Below, in pieces: positions 29,121 through 38,191 of a DNA stretch of 64,000 nt. The position numbers and the translations under genes were made by a program. The stretch comes from Variovorax sp. PAMC 28711 (lineage in GTDB: Bacteria > Pseudomonadota > Gammaproteobacteria > Burkholderiales > Burkholderiaceae_C). Within the stretch, counting starts at the first letter, position 1. Each line of letters begins with the position of its first letter. The notes under the pieces are model-generated. The model was not told the origin of the DNA. It saw only the letters and a program-made list of their open reading frames with translations, and ran no database searches. The DNA is taken from the NCBI RefSeq assembly GCF_001577265.1, contig NZ_CP014517.1, forward strand, positions 1,107,001 to 1,171,000, written 5' to 3'.

Positions 29121-29147
29121 AAAAAGCCCGTCGTAGACGGGCTTTTT
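29121..29147. terminator. Bidirectional terminator between groEL and the polyol operon
   Basis: A perfect 12-bp stem AAAAAGCCCGTC/GACGGGCTTTTT with a GTA loop. The T run on plus ends groESL and the matching T run on minus ends the polyol operon after its AraC gene. A second dyad (GCGGA-CCGGC with GCCGG-A-TCCGC, about 29081-29104) lies just upstream. Confidence 0.92.
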
Positions 29148-29171
29148 CTATTGGTAGGTTCGTCGACTAAG

Positions 29172-30110
29172 TCAGTGGGCGCCGCCGAAGCGGCTGTCGG
29201 ACTGGCGGCGGAATTCGCTGGGGGTCATGCCTTTGATCTCCAGGAATCGCCGGTTGAAGTTCGCGACATTGTTGAAGCCGACCTGGTAGCAGATGTCGGT
29301 CACGTAGTGGTCGGTCTGCATCAAGAGGTGGCAGGCGTTGTTGATGCGCACGCGGTTCACGAAGTCGGTGAAGCTGTTGCCGGTCGAGCGGCGAAAGTAG
29401 CGGCTGAAGCGACTCTCGCTCATGCCGAGCTCGGCCGCCACGTCGGCCATCGCGATCGGCTCGGCCACGTTGTCGGTGATGCGGTTGACGATGGCGTTGA
29501 TCTGGTCGACCTCGGCATCGCCTTCGGCGCCTTTCATCTGCACGCTCGAGAGCAATCGGTAGTCGGTGCATTCGGCCAGGTCGGCCAGGAAATCGCAGAA
29601 TGCACCGAGGCGCCGCAGGCCGCGGGTGGATTTCACGCGCTGCCACTGCGCTTCCGCGCGGTCTGAAAAACCGAAGAACTCGATGCCATGCCGCGCGCGC
29701 TCGAGCAGCTGGTGAATTTCGCCGAGCTCGGGGATCTGGCTGGCGAACTGTTCGAGCGGCTCGTGGCGGAACTGGATCACCAGGTCGCGCGTCGCGACGC
29801 CTTCCTGCGGCACGTCGAGCGAGATCCAGTTGTGCGGCAGGCGCGGGCCGCACAGCACCAGGTGGCCGGGCTGGAAGGGCCCGATCCAGTCGCCGACGAA
29901 AGCCTTGCCAGAGGTGCCGGTGATGAAGTGCAGCTCGTATTCGTCGTGGCAGTGCCAGCGCGCAAGCGGGCTCGGAAACCCGTGCGCCAGGCAACGCACC
30001 CAACCCGCTTCTTCAGGCTTTTCGTAGCCGAGTTCAGGCGAGCGCGCGAAGTCGTGCTCCAACTCGGGCTGGCGATGGCGCGGGGTCTGGCGGGTGCGGG
30101 TGCTTTGCAT
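29172..30110 (-). CDS. AraC-family regulator of polyol use (MtlR-like)
   Basis: A 312-aa transcription regulator. The N-terminal half is a cupin-like sensing domain (WHCHDEYELHFITGTSGKAF and LVLCGPRLPHNWIS). The C-terminal ~100 residues are the double HTH of AraC proteins: MADVAAELGMSESRFSRYFRR and ICYQVGFNNVANFNRRF. It is the last gene of the polyol operon, 5 nt after the sorbitol dehydrogenase gene, so it probably activates its own operon when mannitol or sorbitol is present. Binding sites may be the repeats at 38192-38241. Confidence 0.9.
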   Translation of the reverse strand: MQSTRTRQTPRHRQPELEHDFARSPELGYEKPEEAGWVRCLAHGFPSPLARWHCHDEYELHFITGTSGKAFVGDWIGPFQPGHLVLCGPRLPHNWISLDVPQEGVATRDLVIQFRHEPLEQFASQIPELGEIHQLLERARHGIEFFGFSDRAEAQWQRVKSTRGLRRLGAFCDFLADLAECTDYRLLSSVQMKGAEGDAEVDQINAIVNRITDNVAEPIAMADVAAELGMSESRFSRYFRRSTGNSFTDFVNRVRINNACHLLMQTDHYVTDICYQVGFNNVANFNRRFLEIKGMTPSEFRRQSDSRFGGAH

Positions 30111-30115
30111 GGTTT

Positions 30116-30919
30116 TCAGCTCATGACGCTACCACCGTCGACGTTGAGCGTTTGCGCCGTGATGTAGCGGGCTTCGTCGCTGGCCAGAAAGACCACGGCC
30201 CCCGCCATCTCGGCCGGACTGCCCATGCGGCCGAGCGGCACGGCGAGCCCGACCTGGCGCTTCTTCTCGCCGATCGGCAGATTTTCGTATCTGGCGAACA
30301 GCGCGTCGACGCCCGCCCACATCGGCGTATCGACCACGCCCGGCGCGATGCCGTTGACGCGAATGCCGTGCGGGGCCATCGCGAGTGCAGCGCTTTGCGT
30401 GTAGCTGATGACCGCGGCTTTCGTGGCGCAGTAGTGCGAGACCAGCGCCTCGCCGCGGCGTCCGGCCTGCGACGCCAGATTGATGACCGACGCACCTTCG
30501 GTGCCGGCCTCGACCATGTGCCGCAACGCGGCCTGCATCACGAAGAACATGCCCTTGACGTTCACCGCGAACATCTTGTCGAACGAGGCTTCGTCGCTGT
30601 CGAGCAGCGGCGCCATGTCGAACACGGCAGCGTTGTTCACCAGCGTGTGCAGCGGGCCGAATCGGGCCTGGGCCGCCGAGAGCATGCGCGGGATCGCATC
30701 CATGTCGGTCACGTCGGCGCCGATGTAGGCCAACGATTCGGGATGCTGTTGCAGCAGCGCGCGAGCGGCCGCCGGCGCCTGCGCGCTGCGGTCGACGATG
30801 CTGCAGCGCGCGCCCTCTGCGATGCAGGCCTCGGCCACGGCCAGGCCGATGCCGCCGCCTGCGCCGGTGATGAGAACGTGACGATCGGCGAGCCGGCCGG
30901 GAGAAGAAGCGTTGGTCAT
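30116..30919 (-). CDS. smoS: Sorbitol (L-iditol 2-) dehydrogenase, SmoS-type short-chain dehydrogenase
   Basis: An NAD-dependent SDR of 267 aa. The cofactor loop is GAGGGIG, followed by NNAAVFD, the catalytic Ser region NLASQAGRRGEALV, YCATKAA (Tyr-x3-Lys) and APGVVDTP. The segment ENLPIGEKKRQVG and the SQAGRRGEAL block closely resemble Rhodobacter SmoS, which oxidises D-sorbitol to fructose (and galactitol to tagatose). Position in a polyol operon supports this. The ATG overlaps the preceding aldolase gene's stop by 4 nt. Confidence 0.87.
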   Translation of the reverse strand: MTNASSPGRLADRHVLITGAGGGIGLAVAEACIAEGARCSIVDRSAQAPAAARALLQQHPESLAYIGADVTDMDAIPRMLSAAQARFGPLHTLVNNAAVFDMAPLLDSDEASFDKMFAVNVKGMFFVMQAALRHMVEAGTEGASVINLASQAGRRGEALVSHYCATKAAVISYTQSAALAMAPHGIRVNGIAPGVVDTPMWAGVDALFARYENLPIGEKKRQVGLAVPLGRMGSPAEMAGAVVFLASDEARYITAQTLNVDGGSVMS

Positions 30920-31593
30920 GGAGTGTGGGTGTTCAGTGCGGCCGCATCGGCCAGGAAGCCACGCTCGGCGTCGAGCGTGGCGGGATGGTCCATCAGTTCG
31001 GCAAAGAGCGACGGCGGGATCGTGATGGCACCGACGCCGAGGTCCAACAACGCAAGGTAGGCCTCGCGCGAACGCACGCTGGCCACCAGCAGGCGCGTGG
31101 CAGCGCCGCTGCGCGCGACCAGCGATTGCATCTGCGCGATCAGCGCGAGCCCGTCCGCGCCGGCATCCTGCAAACGTCCGAGATACGGTGCGGCATAGGC
31201 CGCGCTCAGCTGCGCGGCGAAGTGCGCCTGCTCGGCTGCATAGACGGCGGTGTAGGTCACCGGCACGCCCGCCGCGCTGAGCTCGGCGCCGGCGCGCAGG
31301 CCTTCGCGCGTAGCGGGAATCTTGACGACGAACTGCCCGACGTCGAACTCCGCGAGCATTGCGCGCGCATCGGCGAGCATGCCCTCCGCGTCAGCCGCCT
31401 GCACCTGCGCCTGGACCTGCCGGGCGCCCAACTTCAGCGCGTTGTGCAGCAGCGTGAACAGGCTGTCGCGTGTCACCCCCGCGCGGCGCATCAGTGTCGG
31501 ATTGGTGGTGACGCCATGAATGGCCGGGTGCGGCAGGCAGCGCTCAAGCGCGTCGATGTCGGCGCTGTCGAGGTAGAGGTGGAACGGGGTCAT
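30916..31593 (-). CDS. Fructose-6-phosphate-aldolase-like transaldolase family protein
   Basis: A 225-aa small (subfamily 3/FSA) transaldolase. It begins FHLYLDSADID like FSA, with GVTTNPTL next. The Schiff-base lysine is Lys91 (FVVKIPAT), Gln63 sits where FSA has Gln rather than the Glu of true transaldolases, and Tyr136 (APYLGR) matches the FSA acid tyrosine. The predicted reaction is fructose 6-phosphate to dihydroxyacetone plus glyceraldehyde 3-phosphate, or a related aldol cleavage. The MTPFHLYLD start is chosen because a longer in-frame extension is Arg-rich shadow sequence over the kinase gene. It lies between the fructokinase and smoS genes. Confidence 0.82.
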   Translation of the reverse strand: MTPFHLYLDSADIDALERCLPHPAIHGVTTNPTLMRRAGVTRDSLFTLLHNALKLGARQVQAQVQAADAEGMLADARAMLAEFDVGQFVVKIPATREGLRAGAELSAAGVPVTYTAVYAAEQAHFAAQLSAAYAAPYLGRLQDAGADGLALIAQMQSLVARSGAATRLLVASVRSREAYLALLDLGVGAITIPPSLFAELMDHPATLDAERGFLADAAALNTHTP

Positions 31594-31603
31594 GCCGTGT
31601 GCT

Positions 31604-32548
31604 TCAAGAGGCCGCCAACGCAACGCGCAATGCTTCGCGGCCCGGCGGGTCGCACCCTTCGCGGGTGCAGTTGAGTGCCGCGGCCGTCGCCGCGAAGCGC
31701 AGCACCTCGCGCCAGGCGTCGTCGGGCAGCGCAGCGAGTTGCGCCACCTGTTCCACGCCCTGCTCCAGCAGCGCGACCGAAAGGCCCGCCGCGAACGTGT
31801 CGCCGGCACCGATGGTGTCGGCCACGTCGACCTTCGGTGCCGCGACGTCGATCGGTGAATGGCCCTTGCGGTACAGCGTCGCGCCCTCGCCCCCGCGTGT
31901 GACGATCACGGCGCTCGGCCCCCGCGGGCCGAGCGCCAGAAAGTGTGCCGCGGCCTCGGCCAGGCCGAGGCCCGGCGTCAGGAAGGCGCAATCTTCGTCG
32001 CTGAACTTCAGCACATCGCAGGCCGCGACCCACCGCGGCATGCGCGCGCGATAGGCCGCCATGTCCGCGATCAGACTCGGCCTGACGTTCGGGTCGAACA
32101 GCACGATGCGCCGACCGCACTGCGCTTCGACCAGGTCGGTGATGCGGCCGGCCGCGGGCTCGGCGAGCAGCGAGATCGAGCCGAAATGCAGGTAGCGGCA
32201 GCTGTCGGGTAACGCCGGCAGCGACGTCGGCGCCCACAGCGTATCGGCCGTGCCGTGCGTATAGAACGCGTAGCGGTTCGTCGTGGCGAGGCGCTCCACG
32301 AAAGCCAGCGTCGACGACGCCTCGCTGCGCAGAACGAAGCGCATGTCGACGCCATTGCTTTCGAGGTGCCGCCACAGTCGCTCGCCGAACAGGTCGGTCG
32401 ACAGCTGGGTGATGAAGCCCGTCGGCTGGCCGAGCCGGGCCGCGGCGATGGCGCTGTTGGTCAGCGCGCCGCCTTCATGGCCTTCGAAACTCAGCCCCGA
32501 AGTGCAAGTGAAATCGATGAGGGATTCCCCCGCGAACGCGATGCGCAT
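31604..32548 (-). CDS. mtlZ: PfkB-family fructokinase (MtlZ-like)
   Basis: A ribokinase-fold sugar kinase, 314 aa. The N-terminus is MRIAFAGESLIDF, the substrate loop is GGALTNSAIAAARLG, and the C-terminal signature is TIGAGDTFAAGL with the catalytic Asp. It lies between the mannitol dehydrogenase and aldolase genes. The likely reaction is phosphorylation of fructose, produced by MtlD and SmoS, to fructose 6-phosphate. Substrate choice comes from context rather than from unique residues. Confidence 0.87.
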   Translation of the reverse strand: MRIAFAGESLIDFTCTSGLSFEGHEGGALTNSAIAAARLGQPTGFITQLSTDLFGERLWRHLESNGVDMRFVLRSEASSTLAFVERLATTNRYAFYTHGTADTLWAPTSLPALPDSCRYLHFGSISLLAEPAAGRITDLVEAQCGRRIVLFDPNVRPSLIADMAAYRARMPRWVAACDVLKFSDEDCAFLTPGLGLAEAAAHFLALGPRGPSAVIVTRGGEGATLYRKGHSPIDVAAPKVDVADTIGAGDTFAAGLSVALLEQGVEQVAQLAALPDDAWREVLRFAATAAALNCTREGCDPPGREALRVALAAS

Positions 32549-32554
32549 GGCGGG

Positions 32555-33988
32555 TCAGGCCGACGTGGCCGTCGCGACGAAATCCTGGACCCGTGCGGTG
32601 GCGCGGCGCATCGCATCGACCAGCCGCGCATCGCCCGCCAACGGTCCCCAGAGCGGCCTGTCGGCGCAGAAGGCGGCGACCGGATCGGCCGCCTCGCAGA
32701 TCGCGTGCGCCACAACCGGGTCCATGCTCTGGTCCTGGTAGGTATAGGGCACCTCGCCTTTGTGCCAGCGCTGCAGGAACGCGAGGAACAGCGCCGGCAG
32801 CATCGCGACGCTGTCGATGCTTTCGTTGCGTGCCAGCCGCTCGCGAATGGTGGGCACGATGAAGCCCGGGATCTTCGAGAAACCGTCCATCGCCACACGC
32901 TGGTTGGTGTCACGGATGGCCGGGTTGCCGAACCGGTCGAGCACCACGTCGCGGTACGCAGGCAGGTCGACCGGGTTCGGCGCGCCGGGCGAACCGAGCA
33001 CGGGAATCACGTCGTCGGTCACGTAGTCGTAGGCCATCTTGCGAATAGCCGGCGTGTGCGTGCCTTCGTGGATGAACTGCAGCCCGATCAGCGTGCCGGC
33101 CCAGGCAATACAGCTGTGCGTCGCGTTGAGCAGGCGGATCTTGGCTTCTTCGTACGGCTGCACCGAATCGACAAGCTGCGCGCCGACGTGTTCCCACGCG
33201 GGACGCCCGGCGATGAAACGGTCCTCGATGACCCATTGGATGAAGCTCTCGCCGGTGACGGGCGCGAGGTCGTCCCGGCCCGTGGCCTGGCGCACACGTT
33301 CGCGCAGCTCCGGCGGTGGCCGCGGCGTGATGCGGTCGACCATCGCGTTGGGGCACGACGTATGGACCTCGATCCAGGCGAGCAGCGCCGCGTCGCCGAT
33401 GAGACCGATGAATTCGAGGAGTCCCTTGCGAAACCGGTCGCCGTTGTGGCGCAGGTTGTCGCAGTTCAGCAGCGTGACCGGCCCGGCATCGGCCGCCCTG
33501 CGCGCGCGCAGGATCGCGCAGAGCGCGCCGTAGATGGTTTCGCCCGCGACGCCGTTGCTGGCGCGCTCGATGTCGTTGGCCAGATCGCTGAAGGTGCGAT
33601 CGAGCTTGTCTTTTGCATCGAGGTAATAGCCCGCCTCGGTGACGGTGAACGAGATGATCCGCGTCGCCGCATCGGCCCCGCGCGCGATCACGGCGGCGAG
33701 GTCTTTCTGGTACGGCAGCACCTCTCGGATCGACGCGATTCGCTGGTAGCTGTAAACGCCTTCGGGCGTCACCGTCTCCAGCGTGTAGGCGCCACCCTGC
33801 GACTGCAGCGCCGCCAGCACGTCGGCCATGTCGGGCCGCAGGTTGGCGCCCGAGATCGACCAGCGCGTGTCGCCGAGGTCGATCAATTGCTGCAGGTAGA
33901 CCGCCTGGTGGGCACGGTGGAAGGAGCCGAGCCCCAGATGGAGTTGCACCATCGAAGAGGCGGGGGCCGGTGCGGCTGCGAGTGTCAC
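32555..33988 (-). CDS. mtlD: Mannitol 2-dehydrogenase (long-chain polyol dehydrogenase)
   Basis: A 477-aa NAD-dependent polyol dehydrogenase oxidising D-mannitol to D-fructose. The N-terminal Rossmann part has HLGLGSFHRAHQAVY. TLLNCDNLRHNG is the central signature. The catalytic K-x4-N-x2-H motif is KIRLLNATH. Its length fits the monomeric mannitol dehydrogenase class of Pseudomonas and Rhodobacter rather than the mannitol-1-phosphate enzyme. It follows the ATPase gene by 24 nt. Arabitol is a common side substrate of the family. Confidence 0.92.
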   Translation of the reverse strand: MTLAAAPAPASSMVQLHLGLGSFHRAHQAVYLQQLIDLGDTRWSISGANLRPDMADVLAALQSQGGAYTLETVTPEGVYSYQRIASIREVLPYQKDLAAVIARGADAATRIISFTVTEAGYYLDAKDKLDRTFSDLANDIERASNGVAGETIYGALCAILRARRAADAGPVTLLNCDNLRHNGDRFRKGLLEFIGLIGDAALLAWIEVHTSCPNAMVDRITPRPPPELRERVRQATGRDDLAPVTGESFIQWVIEDRFIAGRPAWEHVGAQLVDSVQPYEEAKIRLLNATHSCIAWAGTLIGLQFIHEGTHTPAIRKMAYDYVTDDVIPVLGSPGAPNPVDLPAYRDVVLDRFGNPAIRDTNQRVAMDGFSKIPGFIVPTIRERLARNESIDSVAMLPALFLAFLQRWHKGEVPYTYQDQSMDPVVAHAICEAADPVAAFCADRPLWGPLAGDARLVDAMRRATARVQDFVATATSA

Positions 33989-34012
33989 GTCGGGCTTTCG
34001 GGTCAGGGGATG

Positions 34013-35044
34013 TCAGGCTGCGAGCGTCTGGCCCGTGCGACTGAAAAGGTGCAACACCGACGGGTCGAGCTCGACGCCGACCGCGTCGCCCACGCGCAGC
34101 GACGTGCGGTCGTTCTGGCGCGAGATGAGCGGCGTGCCGCCCACGTCGACGTGGATCAGCGTGTCGGCACCCAGCGCTTCGATGAGATCGACGCGGCCCG
34201 GCACGCCGGTGCCGTGGCCGGGGTGCACGCGCAAGCCTTCGGGGCGCACGCCGAGCGAACCGTCCGAGGGCAGCCGGCCGCCGGTCTGCGACGAAAAGCT
34301 CGGGATGGCAGCCGCCGGAATCATGTTCATCGACGGCATGCCGATGAACTGCGCGACGAACTGGTTGGCGGGCCGGTCGTACAGGTCCATGGGCGTTCCG
34401 ACCTGTTCGATGAGCCCGTCTTTCAGCACCACCACGCGATCGGCCAGCGTCATGGCTTCGACCTGGTCGTGCGTCACGTAGATGCTGGTGGCGCCGAGCG
34501 ACACGTGCAGCTTGTGGATTTCGACGCGGGTGTTGCCGCGCAAGGCCGCATCGAGGTTCGACAGCGGTTCGTCGAACAGGAACACCTTGGGCGCGCGCAC
34601 GATCGCGCGGCCGATGGCCACGCGCTGCCGCTGGCCACCCGACAGTTCCTTGGGCGTGCGCTCGAGGTACTGCGTGAGGTTGAGCTGCCGGGCCGCGTAG
34701 TCGACTTTGGTCTTGATCTCGCTCTTGGGCACGCCGGCCAGCTTGAGCGCGAACGACATGTTGTCGGCCACCGTCATGTGCGGGTACAGCGCGTAGCTCT
34801 GGAACACCATCGCCAGATCGCGCTTGCCCGAGGCCACGTTGGTGATGTCCTTGCCGTCGAGCATGAGCTGCCCGCCGGAGGTCGGCTCGAGGCCGGCGAT
34901 GAGGCGAAGCAGGGTCGATTTCCCGCAGCCCGAGGGCCCGACGAAGACGATGAACTCGCCCTTCTGAATCTCCAGGTTCACGCCCTTGATGATGTGCGCG
35001 TCGCCGAAGCTCTTCGTGATGTTGTTGAGTTCGAGGTAGGCCAT
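34013..35044 (-). CDS. mtlK: Polyol ABC transporter ATPase (MalK/MtlK family)
   Basis: The ATP-binding subunit of a CUT1 importer, 343 aa. Walker A is GPSGCGKST, the signature is LSGGQRQRVAIGRA, Walker B is VFLFDEPLSNLD and the switch is VTHDQVEAMTLADR. A C-terminal OB (TOBE) regulatory domain covers about residues 235-343. The start ATG at 35042-35044 is preceded by GGAG. Proteins of this type normally serve one operon's permeases. Confidence 0.93.
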   Translation of the reverse strand: MAYLELNNITKSFGDAHIIKGVNLEIQKGEFIVFVGPSGCGKSTLLRLIAGLEPTSGGQLMLDGKDITNVASGKRDLAMVFQSYALYPHMTVADNMSFALKLAGVPKSEIKTKVDYAARQLNLTQYLERTPKELSGGQRQRVAIGRAIVRAPKVFLFDEPLSNLDAALRGNTRVEIHKLHVSLGATSIYVTHDQVEAMTLADRVVVLKDGLIEQVGTPMDLYDRPANQFVAQFIGMPSMNMIPAAAIPSFSSQTGGRLPSDGSLGVRPEGLRVHPGHGTGVPGRVDLIEALGADTLIHVDVGGTPLISRQNDRTSLRVGDAVGVELDPSVLHLFSRTGQTLAA

Positions 35045-35058
35045 TCTTGTCTCCTTGA

Positions 35059-35880
35059 TTACTTCACCGCGCCGAAGGTCAGTCCCTGGACGAGTTGCTT
35101 TTGCGAGAACCAGCCGAACACGACGATCGGTGCGATCGCCATCAGCGAAGCGGCCGAGAGCTTGGCCCAGAAGAGGCCTTCGGGGCTGGAGTACTGCGAG
35201 ATCAGCGTGGCCAGCGTGCCGGCCTTGGCCGACACCAAATTGAGCGCCCAGAACGCCTCGTTCCAGCTCAGAACCAGGCACAGCAGGCCGGTCGACGCGA
35301 GCCCGCCGACCGACAGCGGCAGCACCACGTAGCGAAATTCCTTCCAGATGCCGGCGCCGTCCATGCGCGCCGCTTCGAGGATCTCGGGCGGGATGTCCTT
35401 GTAGTTCGTGTAGAGCATCCAGACCATGATCGGCAGGTTCGACAGCGTGAACACGAGGGTGAGCGCGGTGAGCGAATCCAGCAGCCCGGCGCTTTGTGCC
35501 AGCACGTAGATCGGCATCAGCGCGCCGACGGCCGGCATCATCTTGGTCGAGAGCATCCACATGAGGATGTCGCGCGTGCGCTTCGTGCGAAAGAAGGCCA
35601 TCGAGTAGGCCGCCGGTGCCGCAATCAACAGGCCCAGGAGGGTCGAGCCGAGGCTCGTGATCAGCGAGTTGCGCGCGTACAGCAGGTAGTCGCTGCGACG
35701 CTGCACCTCGCCGAAGTTTTCCATCGTCGGCTCGAAGAAGAAGAGCGGCGGCACGGCGATGGCCTGCAGCTCGGTCTTGAAGGCGGTGAGGAACAACCAG
35801 CCGAGCGGAAAGAACAGCAGCAGCGTGACGGCCCAGGCCGAAATCGTGCGCAAGGCAGTGAGCAGGGGGTGGGTGTGCAT
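35059..35880 (-). CDS. mtlG: Polyol ABC transporter permease (MalG/MtlG family)
   Basis: A 273-aa CUT1 permease with six hydrophobic helices. The EAA loop EAARMDGAGIWKEFRYVVLPL docks the ATPase. The C-terminus FSQKQLVQGLTFGAVK is typical of MalG-type permeases. It is followed by mtlK after 14 nt and preceded by mtlF after 7 nt. Confidence 0.93.
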   Translation of the reverse strand: MHTHPLLTALRTISAWAVTLLLFFPLGWLFLTAFKTELQAIAVPPLFFFEPTMENFGEVQRRSDYLLYARNSLITSLGSTLLGLLIAAPAAYSMAFFRTKRTRDILMWMLSTKMMPAVGALMPIYVLAQSAGLLDSLTALTLVFTLSNLPIMVWMLYTNYKDIPPEILEAARMDGAGIWKEFRYVVLPLSVGGLASTGLLCLVLSWNEAFWALNLVSAKAGTLATLISQYSSPEGLFWAKLSAASLMAIAPIVVFGWFSQKQLVQGLTFGAVK

Positions 35881-35887
35881 GACGTGC

Positions 35888-36754
35888 TCAGTCCAGGTTC
35901 TTGCCGACGATACGAATCAGAAAGACGGCCACGATGTTCGCGAGGATCACCGCGAAGAGCGCGCCGGCCGACGCCACGCCCACGTCGAAATTCATCAGCG
36001 ACTGCTTGAAGATCATGTAGGTCAGGTTGGTGCTCGCATTGCCCGGACCGCCGTTGGTGGTGATGGCGATCTCGGCGAACACGCTGAGCAGGAAGATCAT
36101 CTCGATCATGATCACCACGGCCATCGGACGGCCGAGGTGCGGGATGGTCAGGTAGAAGAACCGCTGCGGTGCCGTGGCGCCGTCCATGCGCGCGGCTTCC
36201 ATCTGTTCGCGGTCGAGCGATTGCAGCGACGTGATGAAGATCAGGCAGGCGAACGGCAGCCATTGCCAGGCCACCATGATGATCACAGAGAGCAAGGGCC
36301 AATCGGTCAGCCAGTCGACCGGCGTCGCGCCGAACACGCGCCACACGTCGGCCAGCACGCCGTAGATGGGGTTCATCATCATGTGCTTCCACAGCAGCGC
36401 GTTGACTGCGGGCATGACGAAGAAAGGAGAAATCAGCAACACGCGGACGATGCCGCGGCCCGGGAACGGCTCGTTGACCAGCAAGGCCAGCAACACGCCC
36501 ATCACCACCGTGATCACGATGACGCTGCCGATGAGCAGCAGCGTGTTCCACACCGCCGGCCAGAAGTCCGGGTCGGTGATGAAGTACTCGAAGTTCTCGA
36601 GGCCCGCGAACGCCCTGTCGAACAGCGGCATGGGGTCGTTGAGGTTGTAGTTCACGAAGGAGAAATACAACGTCATCGCGAGCGGCACGATCATCCAGAG
36701 GAAGAGCGTGAGCACGGCGGGTGCCATCAGCACCCGGGGCAGTAAGCGTTTCAT
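35888..36754 (-). CDS. mtlF: Polyol ABC transporter permease (MalF/MtlF family)
   Basis: A 288-aa CUT1 permease with about six helices. Its coupling loop is EAARMDGATAPQRFFYLTIPHL, slightly shortened from the usual EAA consensus. The N-terminus has a basic stretch before the first helix (LTLFLWMIVPLAMTLYFSF). It follows the binding-protein gene by 30 nt, in which no terminator is seen. Confidence 0.92.
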   Translation of the reverse strand: MKRLLPRVLMAPAVLTLFLWMIVPLAMTLYFSFVNYNLNDPMPLFDRAFAGLENFEYFITDPDFWPAVWNTLLLIGSVIVITVVMGVLLALLVNEPFPGRGIVRVLLISPFFVMPAVNALLWKHMMMNPIYGVLADVWRVFGATPVDWLTDWPLLSVIIMVAWQWLPFACLIFITSLQSLDREQMEAARMDGATAPQRFFYLTIPHLGRPMAVVIMIEMIFLLSVFAEIAITTNGGPGNASTNLTYMIFKQSLMNFDVGVASAGALFAVILANIVAVFLIRIVGKNLD

Positions 36755-36784
36755 GTGATCGCTCCCCTGGCAGGCCGGAGGCGG

Positions 36785-38092
36785 TTACTTGTAGTACCCG
36801 CCCTTTTTCATCTCACGTTCTGCGGCGGTCTGCGACGTCTTGAGGGCCTGGTCCACCGTCACCTTGCCGGCGAGCGCTGCACTCATCTGCTGGCCGACGG
36901 CCACACCGATCGCCTGGAACTCCGGAATCGCTGCGTACTGCACGCCGATGTACGGCGACTTCGGCAGCGTGCTGTCGGTCAGGTTGGCCGAATCGATCGC
37001 CTTCTTTTCGGCAGCGGCGAACTTGGCAGCCTTCTGGAACTCCGGATTGGCATAGGTCGACTTGCGCGTGCCGGTCGGCACCGATGCCCAGCCGGTTTCC
37101 TTGGCGACCAAATTGATGTAGTCCTTGGACGTTGCCCACTTGATGAAGGTCTGGGCCGCAGCGTCTTTCGACGAGCTGGCGGGAATCGCCAGGTTCCACG
37201 ACCAGAGCCAGTTGGCACCCTTGGGCGTGGAGGCGGTCGGCGCCTGGGCGAAGGCCACCTTGTCGGCGACCTTCGACTGCTTCGGATCGGAGATGAACGA
37301 CGCAGCGATCGTGGCATCGACCCACGCGGCGCACTTGCCTTCGTTGAACAGCGCGAGGTTCTCGTTGAAGCTGTTGGCCGACGCGCCCGGCGGGCCGTCC
37401 TTCTTCATCATGTCGACGTAGAAGGTGATCGCGTCCTTCCAGGGCTTGGTGTCGATCTGCGGCTTCCACTGCATGTCGAACCACTGGCCGCCGTGGGTGT
37501 TCACCAGCGTGGTCAGGAAGGCCATGTTGTCGCCCCAGCCCGGCTTGCCGCGCAGGCACATGCCGTAGACGCCCGCCTTCGGGTCGTTGGCCTTGTCGGC
37601 GAAGTCCCTGACCTGCGCCCAGGTCGGCTGGTCGGGCATCTTGATGCCGAGCTTGTCGGCCAGGTCCTTGCGGTACATGAGCATCGAGCTTTCGCCGTAG
37701 AACGGTGCCGCGAAGAGCTTGCCGTCGAGCGAGAGGCCGCTGCGAATGGCGGGGAGGATGTCGTCGACGTCGTAGGCGGCGTCGGTCGCGATCGGCTTGA
37801 GCCAGCCCTTCTTCGACCAGATCGGCGCTTCATAGAGCCCGATGGTCATCACGTCGAACTGGCCGCCCTTGGTGGCGATGTCGGTCGTCACGCGCTGGCG
37901 CAGCGTGCCTTCTTCCAGCGTGACCCATTTGAGCTTGATGTCGGGGTTGGCTTTTTCGAAGATCGGCGTGAGTTTCTGCATCTCGATCATGTGGCCGTTG
38001 TTGACGGTGGCGATGACCAGTTCGGTGGCTGCGTGGGCCACGCCCGCGGCGGCGAGTGCGACGACGAGGCCGGCTTTGACGAAACGCTTCAT
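36785..38092 (-). CDS. mtlE: Mannitol/sorbitol-binding protein of the polyol ABC importer (MtlE-like)
   Basis: A 435-aa periplasmic solute-binding protein of the CUT1 family, first gene of the operon. The signal peptide spans about residues 1-20 (ending VAHA). The mature protein has a typical bilobal MalE-like pattern: ANPDIKLKWVTLEEG, MTIGLYEAPIWSKKGWL, LFAAPFYGESSMLMYRKD and many tryptophans for sugar stacking. An AGGAG ribosome site lies 8 nt upstream of the ATG; in-frame codons further upstream are rejected. The polyol specificity is inferred from the dehydrogenases in the operon. Confidence 0.92.
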   Translation of the reverse strand: MKRFVKAGLVVALAAAGVAHAATELVIATVNNGHMIEMQKLTPIFEKANPDIKLKWVTLEEGTLRQRVTTDIATKGGQFDVMTIGLYEAPIWSKKGWLKPIATDAAYDVDDILPAIRSGLSLDGKLFAAPFYGESSMLMYRKDLADKLGIKMPDQPTWAQVRDFADKANDPKAGVYGMCLRGKPGWGDNMAFLTTLVNTHGGQWFDMQWKPQIDTKPWKDAITFYVDMMKKDGPPGASANSFNENLALFNEGKCAAWVDATIAASFISDPKQSKVADKVAFAQAPTASTPKGANWLWSWNLAIPASSSKDAAAQTFIKWATSKDYINLVAKETGWASVPTGTRKSTYANPEFQKAAKFAAAEKKAIDSANLTDSTLPKSPYIGVQYAAIPEFQAIGVAVGQQMSAALAGKVTVDQALKTSQTAAEREMKKGGYYK

Positions 38093-38191
38093 GAAATGTC
38101 TCCTGTTGTAGGCAGCGACCGTCGATCGCCGTGCCGGGATTCTGAGGATTCGGCGTTGCAGTTTTGGTACTTCATCCGCCCGTGCTGATAC

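Noticed and set aside
32255..35332. A 1025-codon open frame on plus
   Set aside because: It runs antisense to mtlD, mtlZ and mtlK, which have clear family motifs. Its own translation is rich in Arg, His, Asp and Val with no recognisable domain, typical of the antisense frame of GC-rich genes.
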